DNA of 64,000 nucleotides from CAYMUL01 sp964393605 (GTDB lineage Bacteria; Bacteroidota; Ignavibacteria; Ignavibacteriales; Ignavibacteriaceae): NCBI GenBank assembly GCA_964393605.1, contig CAYMUL010000007.1, forward strand, positions 62,001-126,000, given 5' to 3'. The notes beneath the pieces are model-generated. The model was not told the DNA's origin, searched no databases, and saw only the letters and a list, made by a program, of their open reading frames with translations. This document shows positions 27,279 through 36,881 of this stretch, piece after piece (position 1 is the stretch's first letter; every line of letters begins with the position of its first letter). Made by a program: the position numbers and the translations under genes.

Positions 27279-28510
27279 ATGAATCAAACAACAAAAAAAC
27301 TTCCTACTCAATTCGCGCCTGCCGAAAGAAGCGATGAATCAGAACTTGCAAAACAAGTCGCGGTAATTAAAAATCAACCATTAACGGCAAAAGTTCTCGA
27401 ATCCATTCCGGTTTATATTTTAATCCTAAATCAGAATCGCCAAATCGTTTATTCGAATTCTACTTTCAATGAGTTTATAAATGCAAAAAATCCCGATGAG
27501 TTAATTGGGAAACGAACAGGTGAAGCAATTCAGTGTATCCATTCCAGCGAGACAGAAGGCGGTTGCGGTACAACCGAGTATTGCAGAATGTGCGGAAATA
27601 TTCAAGCTATCCTCCAAAGCCAAAAAGGGAAAAAAGGCGTTGAAGAATGTCGAATTGCAATCGAAGGTAACAGAGCCCTTGATTTACTTGTCTGGACAAA
27701 TTCTATTTCTCTCGACAACGAAAAATTTGTAATTTTTGCTTTCACTGATATTGGTAATGAAAAGAGAAGAAAGATTTTGGAAAAACTTTTCTTTCATGAT
27801 ATTCTTAACACAGCAGGCGGCTTGCGAGGTTATCTTGAGTTAGCAACAATAGATGAGGTGAATAAGTTGGACGAGCTTATCAAAGAGTCATTGCAAATGA
27901 AGGATAAACTTTCTTCGCAATTTCCGGGAGATAAAGTGTTGGCATCGGTTAGCAATCTTGATGAACTTTTGAATACCACGCTCAAACTTTCGGACAAATT
28001 AATTGATGAAATTCGTACGCAAAGAGTTCTTTTAGCGGCTGAAAATGAAGAACTAATTTTGAACATCACCTCCTTTTCTACTCTGGAAATTTTAGAGGAG
28101 ATTCAAATGATATTTAAAAATCATGAAGTTGCGGTTGGAAAAAATATTTTAATTTCGGAAGAGACTGCTGATAAAATTATAAGTACCGATAAAACTCTGT
28201 TAAGAAAAGTGTTGGTCAATCTTACGAAAACGCCCTTGAAGCGAGTTCGGAGGGGCAGGTGGTTGAATTATGTGCAATGCACGTCGATGGACTTATCTCA
28301 TTTACAGTTCACAACCAAAGTTTTATGCCGAAAGATGTTCAACTTCAAATTTTTCAGAGAAGTTTTTCAACCAAGGGTGTTGAACGTGGGCTTGGCACGT
28401 ACAGCATCAAACTTTTCACCGAAAAATATTTAAAGGGAACTATAAATTTTGTTTCCGATGAACGTAAGGGAACAGTTTTCACCGCCGATTATCCAACGAC
28501 AATCGGATAA
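27279..28510 (+). pseudogene. PAS-domain sensor histidine kinase, one-base frameshift in the N-box
   Basis: The first frame (27279-28433) encodes a PAS domain (about 40-165) with four Cys (86, 96, 102, 105; ending CRMC), then an H-box with FFHDILNTAGGLRG (His173) and the start of the ATPase domain. At the run of four A (28227-28230) the conserved N-box breaks: the frame reads LVNLTK then TPLKR. Moving to the frame that ends at 28510 gives NALEASSEGQVVEL, then FQRSFSTKG and GLGTYSIKLFTEKY (F and G boxes). One missing A explains it. There is no membrane segment and no adjacent response regulator. It could be a sequencing error, a true pseudogene, or, less likely, recoding. Confidence 0.82.
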
Positions 28511-28523
28511 ATATTTTCTGCAG

Positions 28524-30338
28524 CTATTTGAGTATCAACATCTTTCGCGATTGAACGAAACTCTCCGTTCGTAGTTGATAAATATATGTTCCGCTCGAGA
28601 GTGAATCTGCATTGAATTCAATCTCGTGCTTTCCTTGTTTAAGCTCTTCATTAACTAATGTGAAAATTTCTTTTCCCGTTACATCATAAATTTTTAATGT
28701 AACAAAACTATTCTCGGGAAGAGTGAATCGAATCGTCGTTATTGGGTTAAAAGGATTCGGAAAATTCTGTTCCAAACCATATTCGGTTGGATTGATTGCG
28801 AGCCGTTTTACCGCAGTTGTATTGAAGTAATAAAATACCGGACTACTTTCGTTGTGCAGCTTATCGAATGAAGACAAAGCATAAATATATTGTGGAGTTC
28901 CTACTCCGCTAAAATGATCGACATATGAAGTTGTATCCTTTGCAGAAATGAATAAAATTTTTCTCGGGTCGTTAAGATTAATTGAATCGGGATGATTGAA
29001 ACGATACAGCACAAAGTATTTTGCTGAATCATTATCGCTCGCAGGTGTTGGTCTCTCCCAATTTAATGTGAGAGACATTGAATCTCCTAACCCTGAAAAA
29101 TTTTGAGGAGGATTTGGTGGCACTGAATCTTTCCACGGCATAGTTGGAATTAGTGCGGGATATTTGTACAAATTATTTCGAAGCGAATCCTGAAAACCTC
29201 CCAGGTTATTTGTAATAGATTTGGAACTAAAGAAGACGCTTCCGTGCACATTCGGATATGCTCTATTTAATCTGATTTCATTTGGCATCATCGATAAGTT
29301 TTGCCAATTCGGATCTGAAGTGGAGCCGATCTTATAAGCCGCCTGCCCGATATACAAATGTCTTCCGAAAGAATTATTCACCCACCATGGAACAAGAACT
29401 TCGTATCGTGCGGCATTGAATCCGATGCTCCAATAAATTTGCGGATTGATATAATCAAGCCACCCTTCTTCCATCCATTTGCGCGAGTCGGCATAAATTC
29501 CAAAGTAAGATTCGAATCCGGTTGTAGCAGAACCAAGCGGATCGGATGTATTATTTTTCCAGATGCCGAAAGGACTGATTCCAAATTTCACCCAAGGTTT
29601 ATATGCTTTAATGCTATCGCTTAGCATTTTCACTAAAAGATTAATATTATTTCTTCTCCAATCCTCTCTATCTGTAAATCCATTTGGATATTGAACGAAA
29701 GTTAGCGAATCTAAAAAAGGAACACCGCTCTTTGGGTAAGGATAAAAATAATCATCGAAGTGAACGCCTTGAATATCATATCGCTTAACAACATCAACTA
29801 TTACTTTAATAACATATTCGCGCACTGCGGGAATACCGGGATCTAAAACTTTTAACACGTCATAAACTTGTATCCATTGTGGATGAGTGTTACTTACGTG
29901 GCTTGAATGTACACTGCTCGAATTTTTATTTACAACAGCGCGATAAGGATTGAACCACGCGTGAAGTTCCATTCCTCGTTTCTTTGTTTCTTCAACGATG
30001 AATGCAAGCGGATCATAAAGGGGATTGGGCGGAGTGCCTTGCGTACCCGTTAACCATTCCGACCAGGGCTCCATCGCATTCCCGTAAAATGCATCGCAAC
30101 TCGGACGAATCTGAACTACAACGGCATTCATTCCATTCAGTTTTTGTTTGTCGAGAAGTGCTACTATTTCGTTTCTCTGTTGGGTAGGAGTTAAATTTTT
30201 ACTTGTAGGCCAATCTATATTGGAAACTGAGGCGACCCACACAGCTCTGAATTCTCTTTTCGGAGGGATAGTTTGCGCGGTTGCAAAATTCAAAAAGGTG
30301 AAGGCAGTGATGATAAATGTTAAAGAAATTCTGTTCAT
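28524..30338 (-). CDS. GHL10-family glycoside hydrolase with T9SS sorting domain
   Basis: A 604-residue secreted enzyme. The signal peptide ends near ATAQ. Residues about 28-370 match the GHL10/DUF187 (YngK-like) family: REFRAVWVASVSNIDWP, MNAVVVQIRPSCDAFY, GMELHAWFNPYRAV, GVHFDDYFYPYP. A fibronectin-III-like domain (about 395-500) follows and then a T9SS type A sorting domain: LEQNFPNPFNPITTIRF, KIYDVTGKEIFTLVNEEL, SSGTYIYQL. The family is predicted to cleave glycans, possibly peptidoglycan-derived sugars. It is a lone minus-strand gene converging with the broken kinase. Family assignment is good, substrate unknown. Confidence 0.85.
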   Translation of the reverse strand: MNRISLTFIITAFTFLNFATAQTIPPKREFRAVWVASVSNIDWPTSKNLTPTQQRNEIVALLDKQKLNGMNAVVVQIRPSCDAFYGNAMEPWSEWLTGTQGTPPNPLYDPLAFIVEETKKRGMELHAWFNPYRAVVNKNSSSVHSSHVSNTHPQWIQVYDVLKVLDPGIPAVREYVIKVIVDVVKRYDIQGVHFDDYFYPYPKSGVPFLDSLTFVQYPNGFTDREDWRRNNINLLVKMLSDSIKAYKPWVKFGISPFGIWKNNTSDPLGSATTGFESYFGIYADSRKWMEEGWLDYINPQIYWSIGFNAARYEVLVPWWVNNSFGRHLYIGQAAYKIGSTSDPNWQNLSMMPNEIRLNRAYPNVHGSVFFSSKSITNNLGGFQDSLRNNLYKYPALIPTMPWKDSVPPNPPQNFSGLGDSMSLTLNWERPTPASDNDSAKYFVLYRFNHPDSINLNDPRKILFISAKDTTSYVDHFSGVGTPQYIYALSSFDKLHNESSPVFYYFNTTAVKRLAINPTEYGLEQNFPNPFNPITTIRFTLPENSFVTLKIYDVTGKEIFTLVNEELKQGKHEIEFNADSLSSGTYIYQLRTESFVQSRKMLILK

Positions 30339-31075
30339 AGTTTTTTCATTTTTGTTGTTACAAAATTATCTAATATAGTTTCTTAATTCAAACCCTAATT
30401 TAGACAAGACACAGCCAAAGTTAAATGTTCATCAAGTTGTTGCTCTTACTTTCGTAATGAGAGCATTCCAAAAGTGAAAAAATATTTCATCCCTAACCTG
30501 GACAAGTCAGAACCAAAGTTAAATGTTCGCCAAATTGTTGTTCTTACTTTAGTAATGAGAGTATTCCAAAACAGAAAAAAATATTTCATCCCCGAACGCT
30601 TTCGGGGATTTGATTTTTTTTTGCGTCATTGCATTTTACTAACATTTCATCCCAACGGGATTTTTATATTTTTCAATCACTTTTCCCGTTAGGGAAAATA
30701 TGTTGGTAAGTAAAATCACGAACGTAATACTTAATCCCGTAGGGATGACACAATTTACTATTCTCATCTTTCTTTACTTCTTGAACCAAAACCAAAAGTT
30801 GAACATTTTTCAAATTGTTGTTTTAACCATATCTGATAAGGGTATTCTAAAACGGGGAAAAATATTTTACCATAATTGGTTATGATTATAATTGAAAGGT
30901 ACTAACAAAAATTTTTCGGAGAAAATATTCCGTTATAAAAATTATTCCGCTCATCTCCGTTAAGAATGAATTTATCACTTCGCAATACCTCTTAAAAAAC
31001 TTTGCGAGAAAGTTCAGAACCAATCCAACAAATTTCGTCCGTGATTTTAAAAAACTATTTTGAAGGAATTGCAAA
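30339..31075. other. Gene-free spacer dominated by an interspersed repeat
   Basis: Holds the 5' leader of the minus-strand glycosidase, a repeat element (30394-30893) and an AT-rich leader for the HEAT-repeat gene. Short open frames here are composed of repeat sequence and are not credible genes. Confidence 0.75.
30394..30893. mobile_element. MITE-like interspersed repeat, copy 1
   Basis: About 500 bases homologous along their length to the element at 41307-41709. Both share a ~95-base direct-repeat module ending in ATATTTCATCCC (present twice at the left of this copy, once diverged at the right), the palindromes ATCCCAACGGGAT and ATCCCGTAGGGAT, and CCCGTTAGGGAAAATATG. No open frame codes a transposase, so it would depend on another element. 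Ends are placed by alignment to copy 2; no clear target duplication is visible (AATTCAAA and AATTGAAA are near-matches). Confidence 0.65.
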
Positions 31076-31474
31076 ATGAAAAAGACATTATTTATCGCTC
31101 TGATTATTGCATCAACATTCACAACTTATCTTTTCTCATCAACACCGATGAGGATGAGTTTAGAAAAAGAAAAGATGTTTATCGAAAATCTTTTGGAAGG
31201 AATTAATTCCGATAATACCGGATTAAAAATAAGTTCTGCATATTTCCTCGGCGAAATGAAAAGTGAGAAAGCACTCCTCTCATTGATGTCAATGCTTAAA
31301 ACCGGCGGAACGGAAGGGGAGAGAATTATCGCCGCACTTTCTCTAATCAAATTAGGAAATGAAAAAGGATTGTTCGCCGTCAAACAAAGAATCGTTCATG
31401 ATCCCTCGCCGTTTGTTCGTCAGATGTGCAAACAATTTTATACGGCACACTTAAACGGTTCCGTTGAATATTAA
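31076..31474 (+). CDS. Exported HEAT-repeat protein
   Basis: A 132-residue protein with an N-terminal signal or anchor (MKKTLFIALIIASTFTTYLF). Two to three HEAT-like helical repeats follow: ISSAYFLGEMKSEKALLSLMS, ended around residue 75, then ERIIAALSLIKLGNEKGLFAV and DPSPFVRQMCKQFY. HEAT repeats bind proteins; no catalytic residue is expected. It has GAAGGA upstream, stands alone, and converges with the M28 peptidase gene. The specific role is unknown. Confidence 0.65.
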   Translation: MKKTLFIALIIASTFTTYLFSSTPMRMSLEKEKMFIENLLEGINSDNTGLKISSAYFLGEMKSEKALLSLMSMLKTGGTEGERIIAALSLIKLGNEKGLFAVKQRIVHDPSPFVRQMCKQFYTAHLNGSVEY

Positions 31475-31537
31475 TTCTAAAAAATTTATAACGAAAGAAT
31501 AAATCACTTTCGAAAAAATTCATCTGATACCTCGTAG

Positions 31538-31574
31538 CGGAAGGAGGGGAGAGTTGGGTCTTCTCCTCTTTCCG
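31538..31574. terminator. Hairpin between convergent genes
   Basis: CGGAAGGAGGGGAGA can pair imperfectly (with G-U pairs) with TCTTCTCCTCTTTCCG around loop GTTGGG. It lies between the stops of the HEAT gene and the M28 gene; T-tracts are weak on both sides. Confidence 0.5.
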
Positions 31575-31577
31575 ATT

Positions 31578-32972
31578 TTATAATCCTTCCTCACAAATCA
31601 AATACGCTAATATTGCAATTGCGGCAGTGCCGAGTTCAAACTCCCGCGGATGAACCGCTTCAAAAACGTCATTGTCGGAATGATGTACATCCATGTATCT
31701 CTGGCTATCGGGGATAAACCCGAGCCGAGCTTTCGCACTTCGAGTTCTCGAAACATCAACACCGCTTCCTCCGGCATTAACAAAATAGATTGATGCTTTA
31801 TTCAAAATTGGAAGCCATGAATTTATTTTTTTCAAAACTGATGAATCACATTCCGCCGTGAATCCACGCGGAGTAAAGCCGCCCGCATCAGATTCAATAA
31901 GTGCAACATGCTTTTCTGTTGCAGAAGAATCAGCCCACTTGCCATAATCAATTCCGCCGCGCACACCGTTTTCTTCATTAATAAAAAATACACATCGAAT
32001 CGTTCGCGACGGTTTTATGTTCAAGCGCTTGAAGAGATCGACCGTCTCGAGTGCATGAATGCAGCCTGTCGCATCATCGTGCGCACCCACACCTTTATCC
32101 CAACTATCAAAATGACCGCCGACAACAACAATTTCGTTCGGGAATTCTGTTCCCCGAATTTCTCCGATCACATTGTAAGAAAGAGTATCGGGAAAAGTTT
32201 TGCATGAAAGTTTCAAATTAATTTTTAATCCGCTTTCTTTTTTCAATGCATCCGAAAGAAAAATTGCATCTTGAATACCTACTGCCGCAGAAGGAATTTT
32301 TGGAATTGAATCATTGTAACGCATCATTCCAACATGAGTGATGTTATCATTTTTCGAAGTAACCGAACGAACCAAAACTGCGACAGCACCGTATTTAGCC
32401 GCTTCAATTGCACCGCCGGATCGATACACAACATTCTTTCCGTATCCGGCGAATGCGTTCGTCAAAGTTTGATCGAATGGTTCATTATAAAAAACAATCT
32501 TTCCTTTCACTTCATCTTTTCGTTCATGAAGTTCTTTGTAAGATTTTACTTCAATAATTTCCGCGCTGATGCCATTCTTATTTTCAGTACCGATACTTCC
32601 GCCGTATGCGGAGATGTTAAGTTTTCTTCCTTTAAAAAATTTTGAAGAATTTATTACGGCAGATTCTTCATTTCCACGCACCCAATGCGGCACCATTACC
32701 GGTTGAAGCCAAACAGAATCGAAGCCGAGTTCTTTCATTTTTTTCTCCGCCCAATAAATTGCTTTGTAAGAATTTTCAGAGCCGCTTAAGCGCGGACCGA
32801 TTTTACAAAGCTCATCAAGTATTTTGTAACCTTTCCATTCTCCCATCGCAGTTTTAATAATAGTATCGGCGATAGAGTTGTATTGTTGCAAATTCTTATT
32901 TGATTGAGAAAGAAGATTTGTTGCGAGCGAACTCAAAAATAAAATGAAGAAGAAAATTTTATTTATACTCAC
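31578..32972 (-). CDS. M28-family zinc aminopeptidase, exported
   Basis: A 464-residue protein with a signal peptide (about 1-22). A PA-type insert lies near 110-250. The M28 catalytic domain shows all ligands: GGHFDSWDKGVGAHDDATG (His and Asp), INEENGVRGG (Glu-Glu), ALIESDAGG (Asp) and a late HHSDNDVFE (His). M28 enzymes release N-terminal residues from peptides using two zinc ions. The start is GTG at 32972, overlapping the preceding amidohydrolase stop (GTGA). It is the last of four overlapping minus-strand genes, so it is translated with the amidohydrolase set, which suggests shared handling of peptides or modified amino acids. Confidence 0.9.
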   Translation of the reverse strand: MSINKIFFFILFLSSLATNLLSQSNKNLQQYNSIADTIIKTAMGEWKGYKILDELCKIGPRLSGSENSYKAIYWAEKKMKELGFDSVWLQPVMVPHWVRGNEESAVINSSKFFKGRKLNISAYGGSIGTENKNGISAEIIEVKSYKELHERKDEVKGKIVFYNEPFDQTLTNAFAGYGKNVVYRSGGAIEAAKYGAVAVLVRSVTSKNDNITHVGMMRYNDSIPKIPSAAVGIQDAIFLSDALKKESGLKINLKLSCKTFPDTLSYNVIGEIRGTEFPNEIVVVGGHFDSWDKGVGAHDDATGCIHALETVDLFKRLNIKPSRTIRCVFFINEENGVRGGIDYGKWADSSATEKHVALIESDAGGFTPRGFTAECDSSVLKKINSWLPILNKASIYFVNAGGSGVDVSRTRSAKARLGFIPDSQRYMDVHHSDNDVFEAVHPREFELGTAAIAILAYLICEEGL

Positions 32973-34234
32973 GGCTTTCTCTTTCTGAATTCATCGTACA
33001 ATTTTGTTTGTCTGCTTTCAAGCGATACATCAAAACCGCTTATAAAAACTTTATGAATTTTTGTCGAGACTTCAAGTATGTTACCGTTGCACACGACTAT
33101 GTTGGCGAGTTTTCCCTCGCTCAATGAACCGAGAAGATTATCGACTTTAAAAATCTCCGCTGGAAATTGAGTCAACATTTTCAACGCGGCATCTTCGCTT
33201 AAACCATAAGCGACAAGGGTTGCGGCGTGAAAGGGAAGATTACGCGAATCAGTATCCGAACCGCTGCGAAGTGCTACTTTCACTCCCGCGTCATGCAAAA
33301 TTGTCGCATTCACATATTGACGATCGTATCTGTCTTCGCTTCTTGTTGGTAAATTTAAAACCGGACCAACGAGGCAAGGAATGTTTGCTTCTTTAAGATA
33401 ATCGGCAACGCGCCAACCTTCGCTCACTCCCGAAAAAATCACTTCTACATTTTTATTCTTCACCCATTCAATTGCGCGAAGAATATCAACATCACGATTG
33501 ACGTTAATAATCAATGGATATTTTTTCTCGAACAAATCTATGAACGGATCAAACCGAATATCTCTTTTAAATTCATTTAAAGAATTTGAAGAAGCCGCAC
33601 TCTTAAAGTTGCGGGAATAATTTTCCGCTATCTCCCAAAGTTCATTTAATTTTTTCATCTGATCTTCAAATCTTTTTTCTCTTTGCTTAAGAGAGTTTTT
33701 ATCGAAAGAAGAGAATCTTCCTTTTGTCGGAAAAGTTAAATGAAGTCCGGTAATTTTTTTCACAGCCATTTGTTCGGGCGTGTAGCCGTGAAGATTAATC
33801 AACGTGCTCATGCCGTTGAACAAACTGCCGACCGGCTCTGATAGTGCTGTTGTAATTCCTTCAACTCGAATAGTCGGGATAATTTCGCTGTTCGGATTTA
33901 CCGCGGTTAGTGTGTGCATGTTCGTTGCGAATTCGCCAAGTTCAGAGAAATCATTTGTCTCGGGAATCGAGCCGATTTCAGCAGTGCCCAATGTGCTTCC
34001 TGCATCTATTAATCCGGGATAAATTTGCAAACCGGCGCAGTCAACTACTTTGTATTCAGTGGAGAATTCTTTTTTCTTTCCGACGAAAGAAATATTATTT
34101 CCATCAATCAGCAACAAACCGTTATCGATTATGCCGTTTGTTATCGTGTGAATAGTGCCGTTGACTAATGCAAATTTTTGCGCGAATAGATTTGATGAGA
34201 TAAATAGTAATCCAATCAGAAATAATTTTTTCAT
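32969..34234 (-). CDS. Amidohydrolase-family protein, metal ligands missing (third in operon)
   Basis: A 421-residue exported protein (signal peptide ending LFAQK) with the composite beta-sandwich and TIM-barrel layout of imidazolonepropionase-like amidohydrolases. Where active members have DxHxH after strand 1, it reads YPGLIDAGSTLGT, so both His are gone. The later strand region has VIFSGVSEGWRV instead of a His-bearing strand, while RSGSDTDSRNLPFHAA keeps an Asp. It keeps the C-terminal LLGSLSEGKLANIVV signature. Loss of metal ligands suggests a non-catalytic paralogue or altered chemistry. It overlaps both neighbours by four bases. Confidence 0.75.
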   Translation of the reverse strand: MKKLFLIGLLFISSNLFAQKFALVNGTIHTITNGIIDNGLLLIDGNNISFVGKKKEFSTEYKVVDCAGLQIYPGLIDAGSTLGTAEIGSIPETNDFSELGEFATNMHTLTAVNPNSEIIPTIRVEGITTALSEPVGSLFNGMSTLINLHGYTPEQMAVKKITGLHLTFPTKGRFSSFDKNSLKQREKRFEDQMKKLNELWEIAENYSRNFKSAASSNSLNEFKRDIRFDPFIDLFEKKYPLIINVNRDVDILRAIEWVKNKNVEVIFSGVSEGWRVADYLKEANIPCLVGPVLNLPTRSEDRYDRQYVNATILHDAGVKVALRSGSDTDSRNLPFHAATLVAYGLSEDAALKMLTQFPAEIFKVDNLLGSLSEGKLANIVVCNGNILEVSTKIHKVFISGFDVSLESRQTKLYDEFRKRKP

Positions 34235-35556
34235 TCTTCTTTACCTTCTAAACATGAATCGTAATATTTGTCATTCGAAGTATTCGTGAAAGAATCGAAG
34301 CCCGGAACTTCATACGGGCTAACATTTAAGCGCTTATCGTCGGGATCATTTTTTCTGTCGAAATAAATTTCGCCGTCAACTAATGTCATCTCGCAACGCG
34401 AGAATGCGCTCATCGGATGATTTGCAAAAATTGCAATGTCTGCATCTTTTCCAACTTCCAGACTTCCGACCCACTTATCAATTCCAAGTTGTTTCGCCGG
34501 ATTGATCGTTATCATTTTCATCGCATCGTTCACGCTCATTCCTCCGTAACGAATAGACTTTGCCGCCTCTAAATTCAAGTGTCTGACGAGTTCAGGGCTA
34601 TCGGAATTTATCGAGGTTACGATTGCATGTTCATTCATTATCGATGCGTTGTATGCAGTTGCATAATAAACTTCGAATTTGTACGCCCACCAATCGCTGA
34701 AAGTTGAAGCCATCGCTCCGAACTCTTTTAATTCTTTTGCGACTTTGTAACCTTCAAGCACATGTTGAAATGTTATCGTTTTGATGTTGAATTCTTTAAA
34801 CACACGAAGCAACATAACAATTTCATCTGCGCGATATGAATGGCAGTGAACTAAAATTTCTCCGTCAAGAATTTTCGCGAGAGTTTCCATTCGCAAATCG
34901 CGTCGGGGAGGAATTTTTGTTTTCTTACTATTATAATCTGCCCATTGTTGTTTGTATTGCAACGCTTTAGTAAAATGTTCGCGAATAATTTGCTCAACAC
35001 CCATGCGGGTTCGGGGAATCACGCTGTTAGTTTTGCCGTGAACGCGCGTCGGATTTTCGCCGAGTGCAAACTTTAAAGTCTGCGGTGCATTTTTGAAAAT
35101 CAAATCATCGGCATTTTTACCATATCGAAGTTTCAAAGTTGCATTTTGTCCGCCGATAACATTTGCGCTACCGTGCATTGCGTTGATTGTCGTTACTCCT
35201 CCCGCAAGTGCGCGATACAGAAAAATGTCGTCGTACTCGATCGCATCTTTAATTCTAACTTCGGCAGAGACGGGATTAGTATATTCATTGACGCCGCCTT
35301 CAACCGCCATGTGAGAGTGTGCATCAATGATTCCCGGCATTACGAATAATCCTTTTGCATCAATCACTTTAGCATTTGGCGCGGAGAGATTTTTTCCGAT
35401 CTGTGCGATCTTTCCGTTACGAATTAAAATATCTGTTTCGGCAAGATCATCATTTGTAACTGTGAGTAGAGTTCCGCCTTTAATCAAAGTTTCATTCTGT
35501 GTGAATGAAAGGTTAGCTAAGAGGAACAACAAATTAATAATCAAAAACTTTTTCAT
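34231..35556 (-). CDS. Amidohydrolase, imidazolonepropionase-like, catalytically complete (second in operon)
   Basis: A 441-residue exported enzyme (signal peptide ending LSFTQ). The expected metal ligands are visible: GIIDAHSHMAVEGG (HxH), LVHCHSYRADEI and ITFQHVLEGYKVA (two His), and INSDSPELVRHL (Asp). GSLEVGKDADIAIFA near the end is the family C-terminal signature. Such enzymes hydrolyse cyclic amides or dipeptide-like bonds; export plus an M28 partner suggests extracytoplasmic peptide or modified amino-acid hydrolysis, an inference. It overlaps both flanking genes by ATGA. It is the only one of three adjacent paralogues that keeps all ligands. Confidence 0.87.
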   Translation of the reverse strand: MKKFLIINLLFLLANLSFTQNETLIKGGTLLTVTNDDLAETDILIRNGKIAQIGKNLSAPNAKVIDAKGLFVMPGIIDAHSHMAVEGGVNEYTNPVSAEVRIKDAIEYDDIFLYRALAGGVTTINAMHGSANVIGGQNATLKLRYGKNADDLIFKNAPQTLKFALGENPTRVHGKTNSVIPRTRMGVEQIIREHFTKALQYKQQWADYNSKKTKIPPRRDLRMETLAKILDGEILVHCHSYRADEIVMLLRVFKEFNIKTITFQHVLEGYKVAKELKEFGAMASTFSDWWAYKFEVYYATAYNASIMNEHAIVTSINSDSPELVRHLNLEAAKSIRYGGMSVNDAMKMITINPAKQLGIDKWVGSLEVGKDADIAIFANHPMSAFSRCEMTLVDGEIYFDRKNDPDDKRLNVSPYEVPGFDSFTNTSNDKYYDSCLEGKEE

Positions 35557-36881
35557 TTTCTTTCCTCGCTTTCGAGATCAAACTTTTCTCCGTTGATGAA
35601 GAAAAATTTCAGTTTGGATTTTTTATCGAAATATTTTTTATCTGTTAAAAAGAAATCTGCGGAGAAACCTTTTTCAATCTTTCCGAATTTCTTCTCGAAG
35701 CCTAAAATTTTTGCGGAGTTAAAAGATAGAATTTCTAAAATTTCTTTTTCGGTAACACCATAGTTTTTCAGTTTGGAAAGGAAAGGTTTTATCGAATCGC
35801 TTTGCACATCCATTGTTGCAATTGTAAAAGGAATTTTGTTTTCCTTCAAGAATTTCACTCCGCGCCAAAGATTATCGTAAGTTTCTTTGTAACGTTTTTT
35901 CAAATCATCATCCTCTTCTTTGCTGAGATAAAGGGAAACAACGTCCTTCGGTTTCGCGGAATCATTTTTCACTTCTGAAATTTCTCCGGGCAAGTTTAAT
36001 GAATAAATTATACTAATGTTTGCGGCTTTAACTTTATCCAAAACTTTATGAACTTCTCTCGCGCCGATAATTACGCAGTTGAACTTAAATTCATCTTTGA
36101 GTTTAAGAACACGCAAAATTTCCGACTCAGAGTTCGCCTCAAAAAAGATTTTTTTCTTTCCGCTTAAAACATTATTCAATTCTTCATATGCGGGATCAAT
36201 CGCCGTGAAAGCCGCATCACTATTGGTTGAGATGAATGCTTCTTTTCTACGCTTGTAATCTTCCGCATCGAAAAAGAGTTGACGCAATTTTGCCATCATC
36301 CCGATTATGCTCGAAGGATAAACGCCGCGTGCAGATTTAAAACGGAAGAAAATTCCGGTAGAATTCTGAATTAAATTTTCTTTGCCGTTTAAATTTGAAA
36401 GCACATTACCGCCGGAAATTAGTCCGCCGTCCAAAAAAATATTCGCTTTCAGAAAACCGAGCTTTGTCATTTTTGAAAATGATTTAGAATTATCTTTCAA
36501 AAAATCTGCGGCGTTAAGTTCGGGTTGAATTCCTGCCGCTGAGTTTGGCGGATTGCCCGGAGGAAATTTTGCGGAATCTTTTTGTTGTGAAAATTTCATT
36601 AACAAACCGCCATCAAAAAATGCGGGATAGATGAAAGCAGAATCGCAATCATAAATGAAACTTGAATTATCATTCGGCAGCGCATCCGAAATGTTTGCGA
36701 TAACGCCGTTGGTTACAGTGATATGCACGAGTTTTGGCGACTCATTTTCAAAACCATTGATGTACACATTTTTCAAAATGTAACTTTTGAAAATTTCGCT
36801 CACCTTTGGTAAATCTTGTGCGGAAAGAAACGATGCAACGAGCATCGGATACAGAAAAAATTTGAACATATTATTTCTCAT
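35553..36881 (-). CDS. Amidohydrolase-family protein, metal ligands missing (first in operon)
   Basis: A 442-residue exported protein (signal peptide ending FLSAQ). It is recognisable as an amidohydrolase by its late LSFNSAKILGFEKKFGKIEKG and FSADFFLTDKKYF region and by synteny with two paralogues. At strand 1 it reads YPAFFDGGLLMKF, without HxH, and no replacement His pair is visible. It is more Lys/Phe-rich and diverged than its neighbours. It opens the four-gene overlapping operon; a second Met four codons in (MFKFFLYPMLV) is an alternative start. Likely a non-catalytic partner. Confidence 0.65.
   Translation of the reverse strand: MRNNMFKFFLYPMLVASFLSAQDLPKVSEIFKSYILKNVYINGFENESPKLVHITVTNGVIANISDALPNDNSSFIYDCDSAFIYPAFFDGGLLMKFSQQKDSAKFPPGNPPNSAAGIQPELNAADFLKDNSKSFSKMTKLGFLKANIFLDGGLISGGNVLSNLNGKENLIQNSTGIFFRFKSARGVYPSSIIGMMAKLRQLFFDAEDYKRRKEAFISTNSDAAFTAIDPAYEELNNVLSGKKKIFFEANSESEILRVLKLKDEFKFNCVIIGAREVHKVLDKVKAANISIIYSLNLPGEISEVKNDSAKPKDVVSLYLSKEEDDDLKKRYKETYDNLWRGVKFLKENKIPFTIATMDVQSDSIKPFLSKLKNYGVTEKEILEILSFNSAKILGFEKKFGKIEKGFSADFFLTDKKYFDKKSKLKFFFINGEKFDLESEERK

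Noticed and set aside
28221..28236. Programmed -1 frameshift in the histidine kinase
   Set aside because: The site ACG AAA ACG is a poor slippery heptamer (the tRNA would re-pair on GAA), and no stimulatory structure is obvious; a single-base indel is simpler.
28259..28510. Separate small gene after the histidine kinase
   Set aside because: Its sequence is the missing C-terminal part of the kinase ATPase domain and joins the upstream frame by a one-base shift.
30474..30885. Short open frames in the 30.4-30.9 kb spacer
   Set aside because: They are repeat sequence with palindromes and have no ribosome sites.
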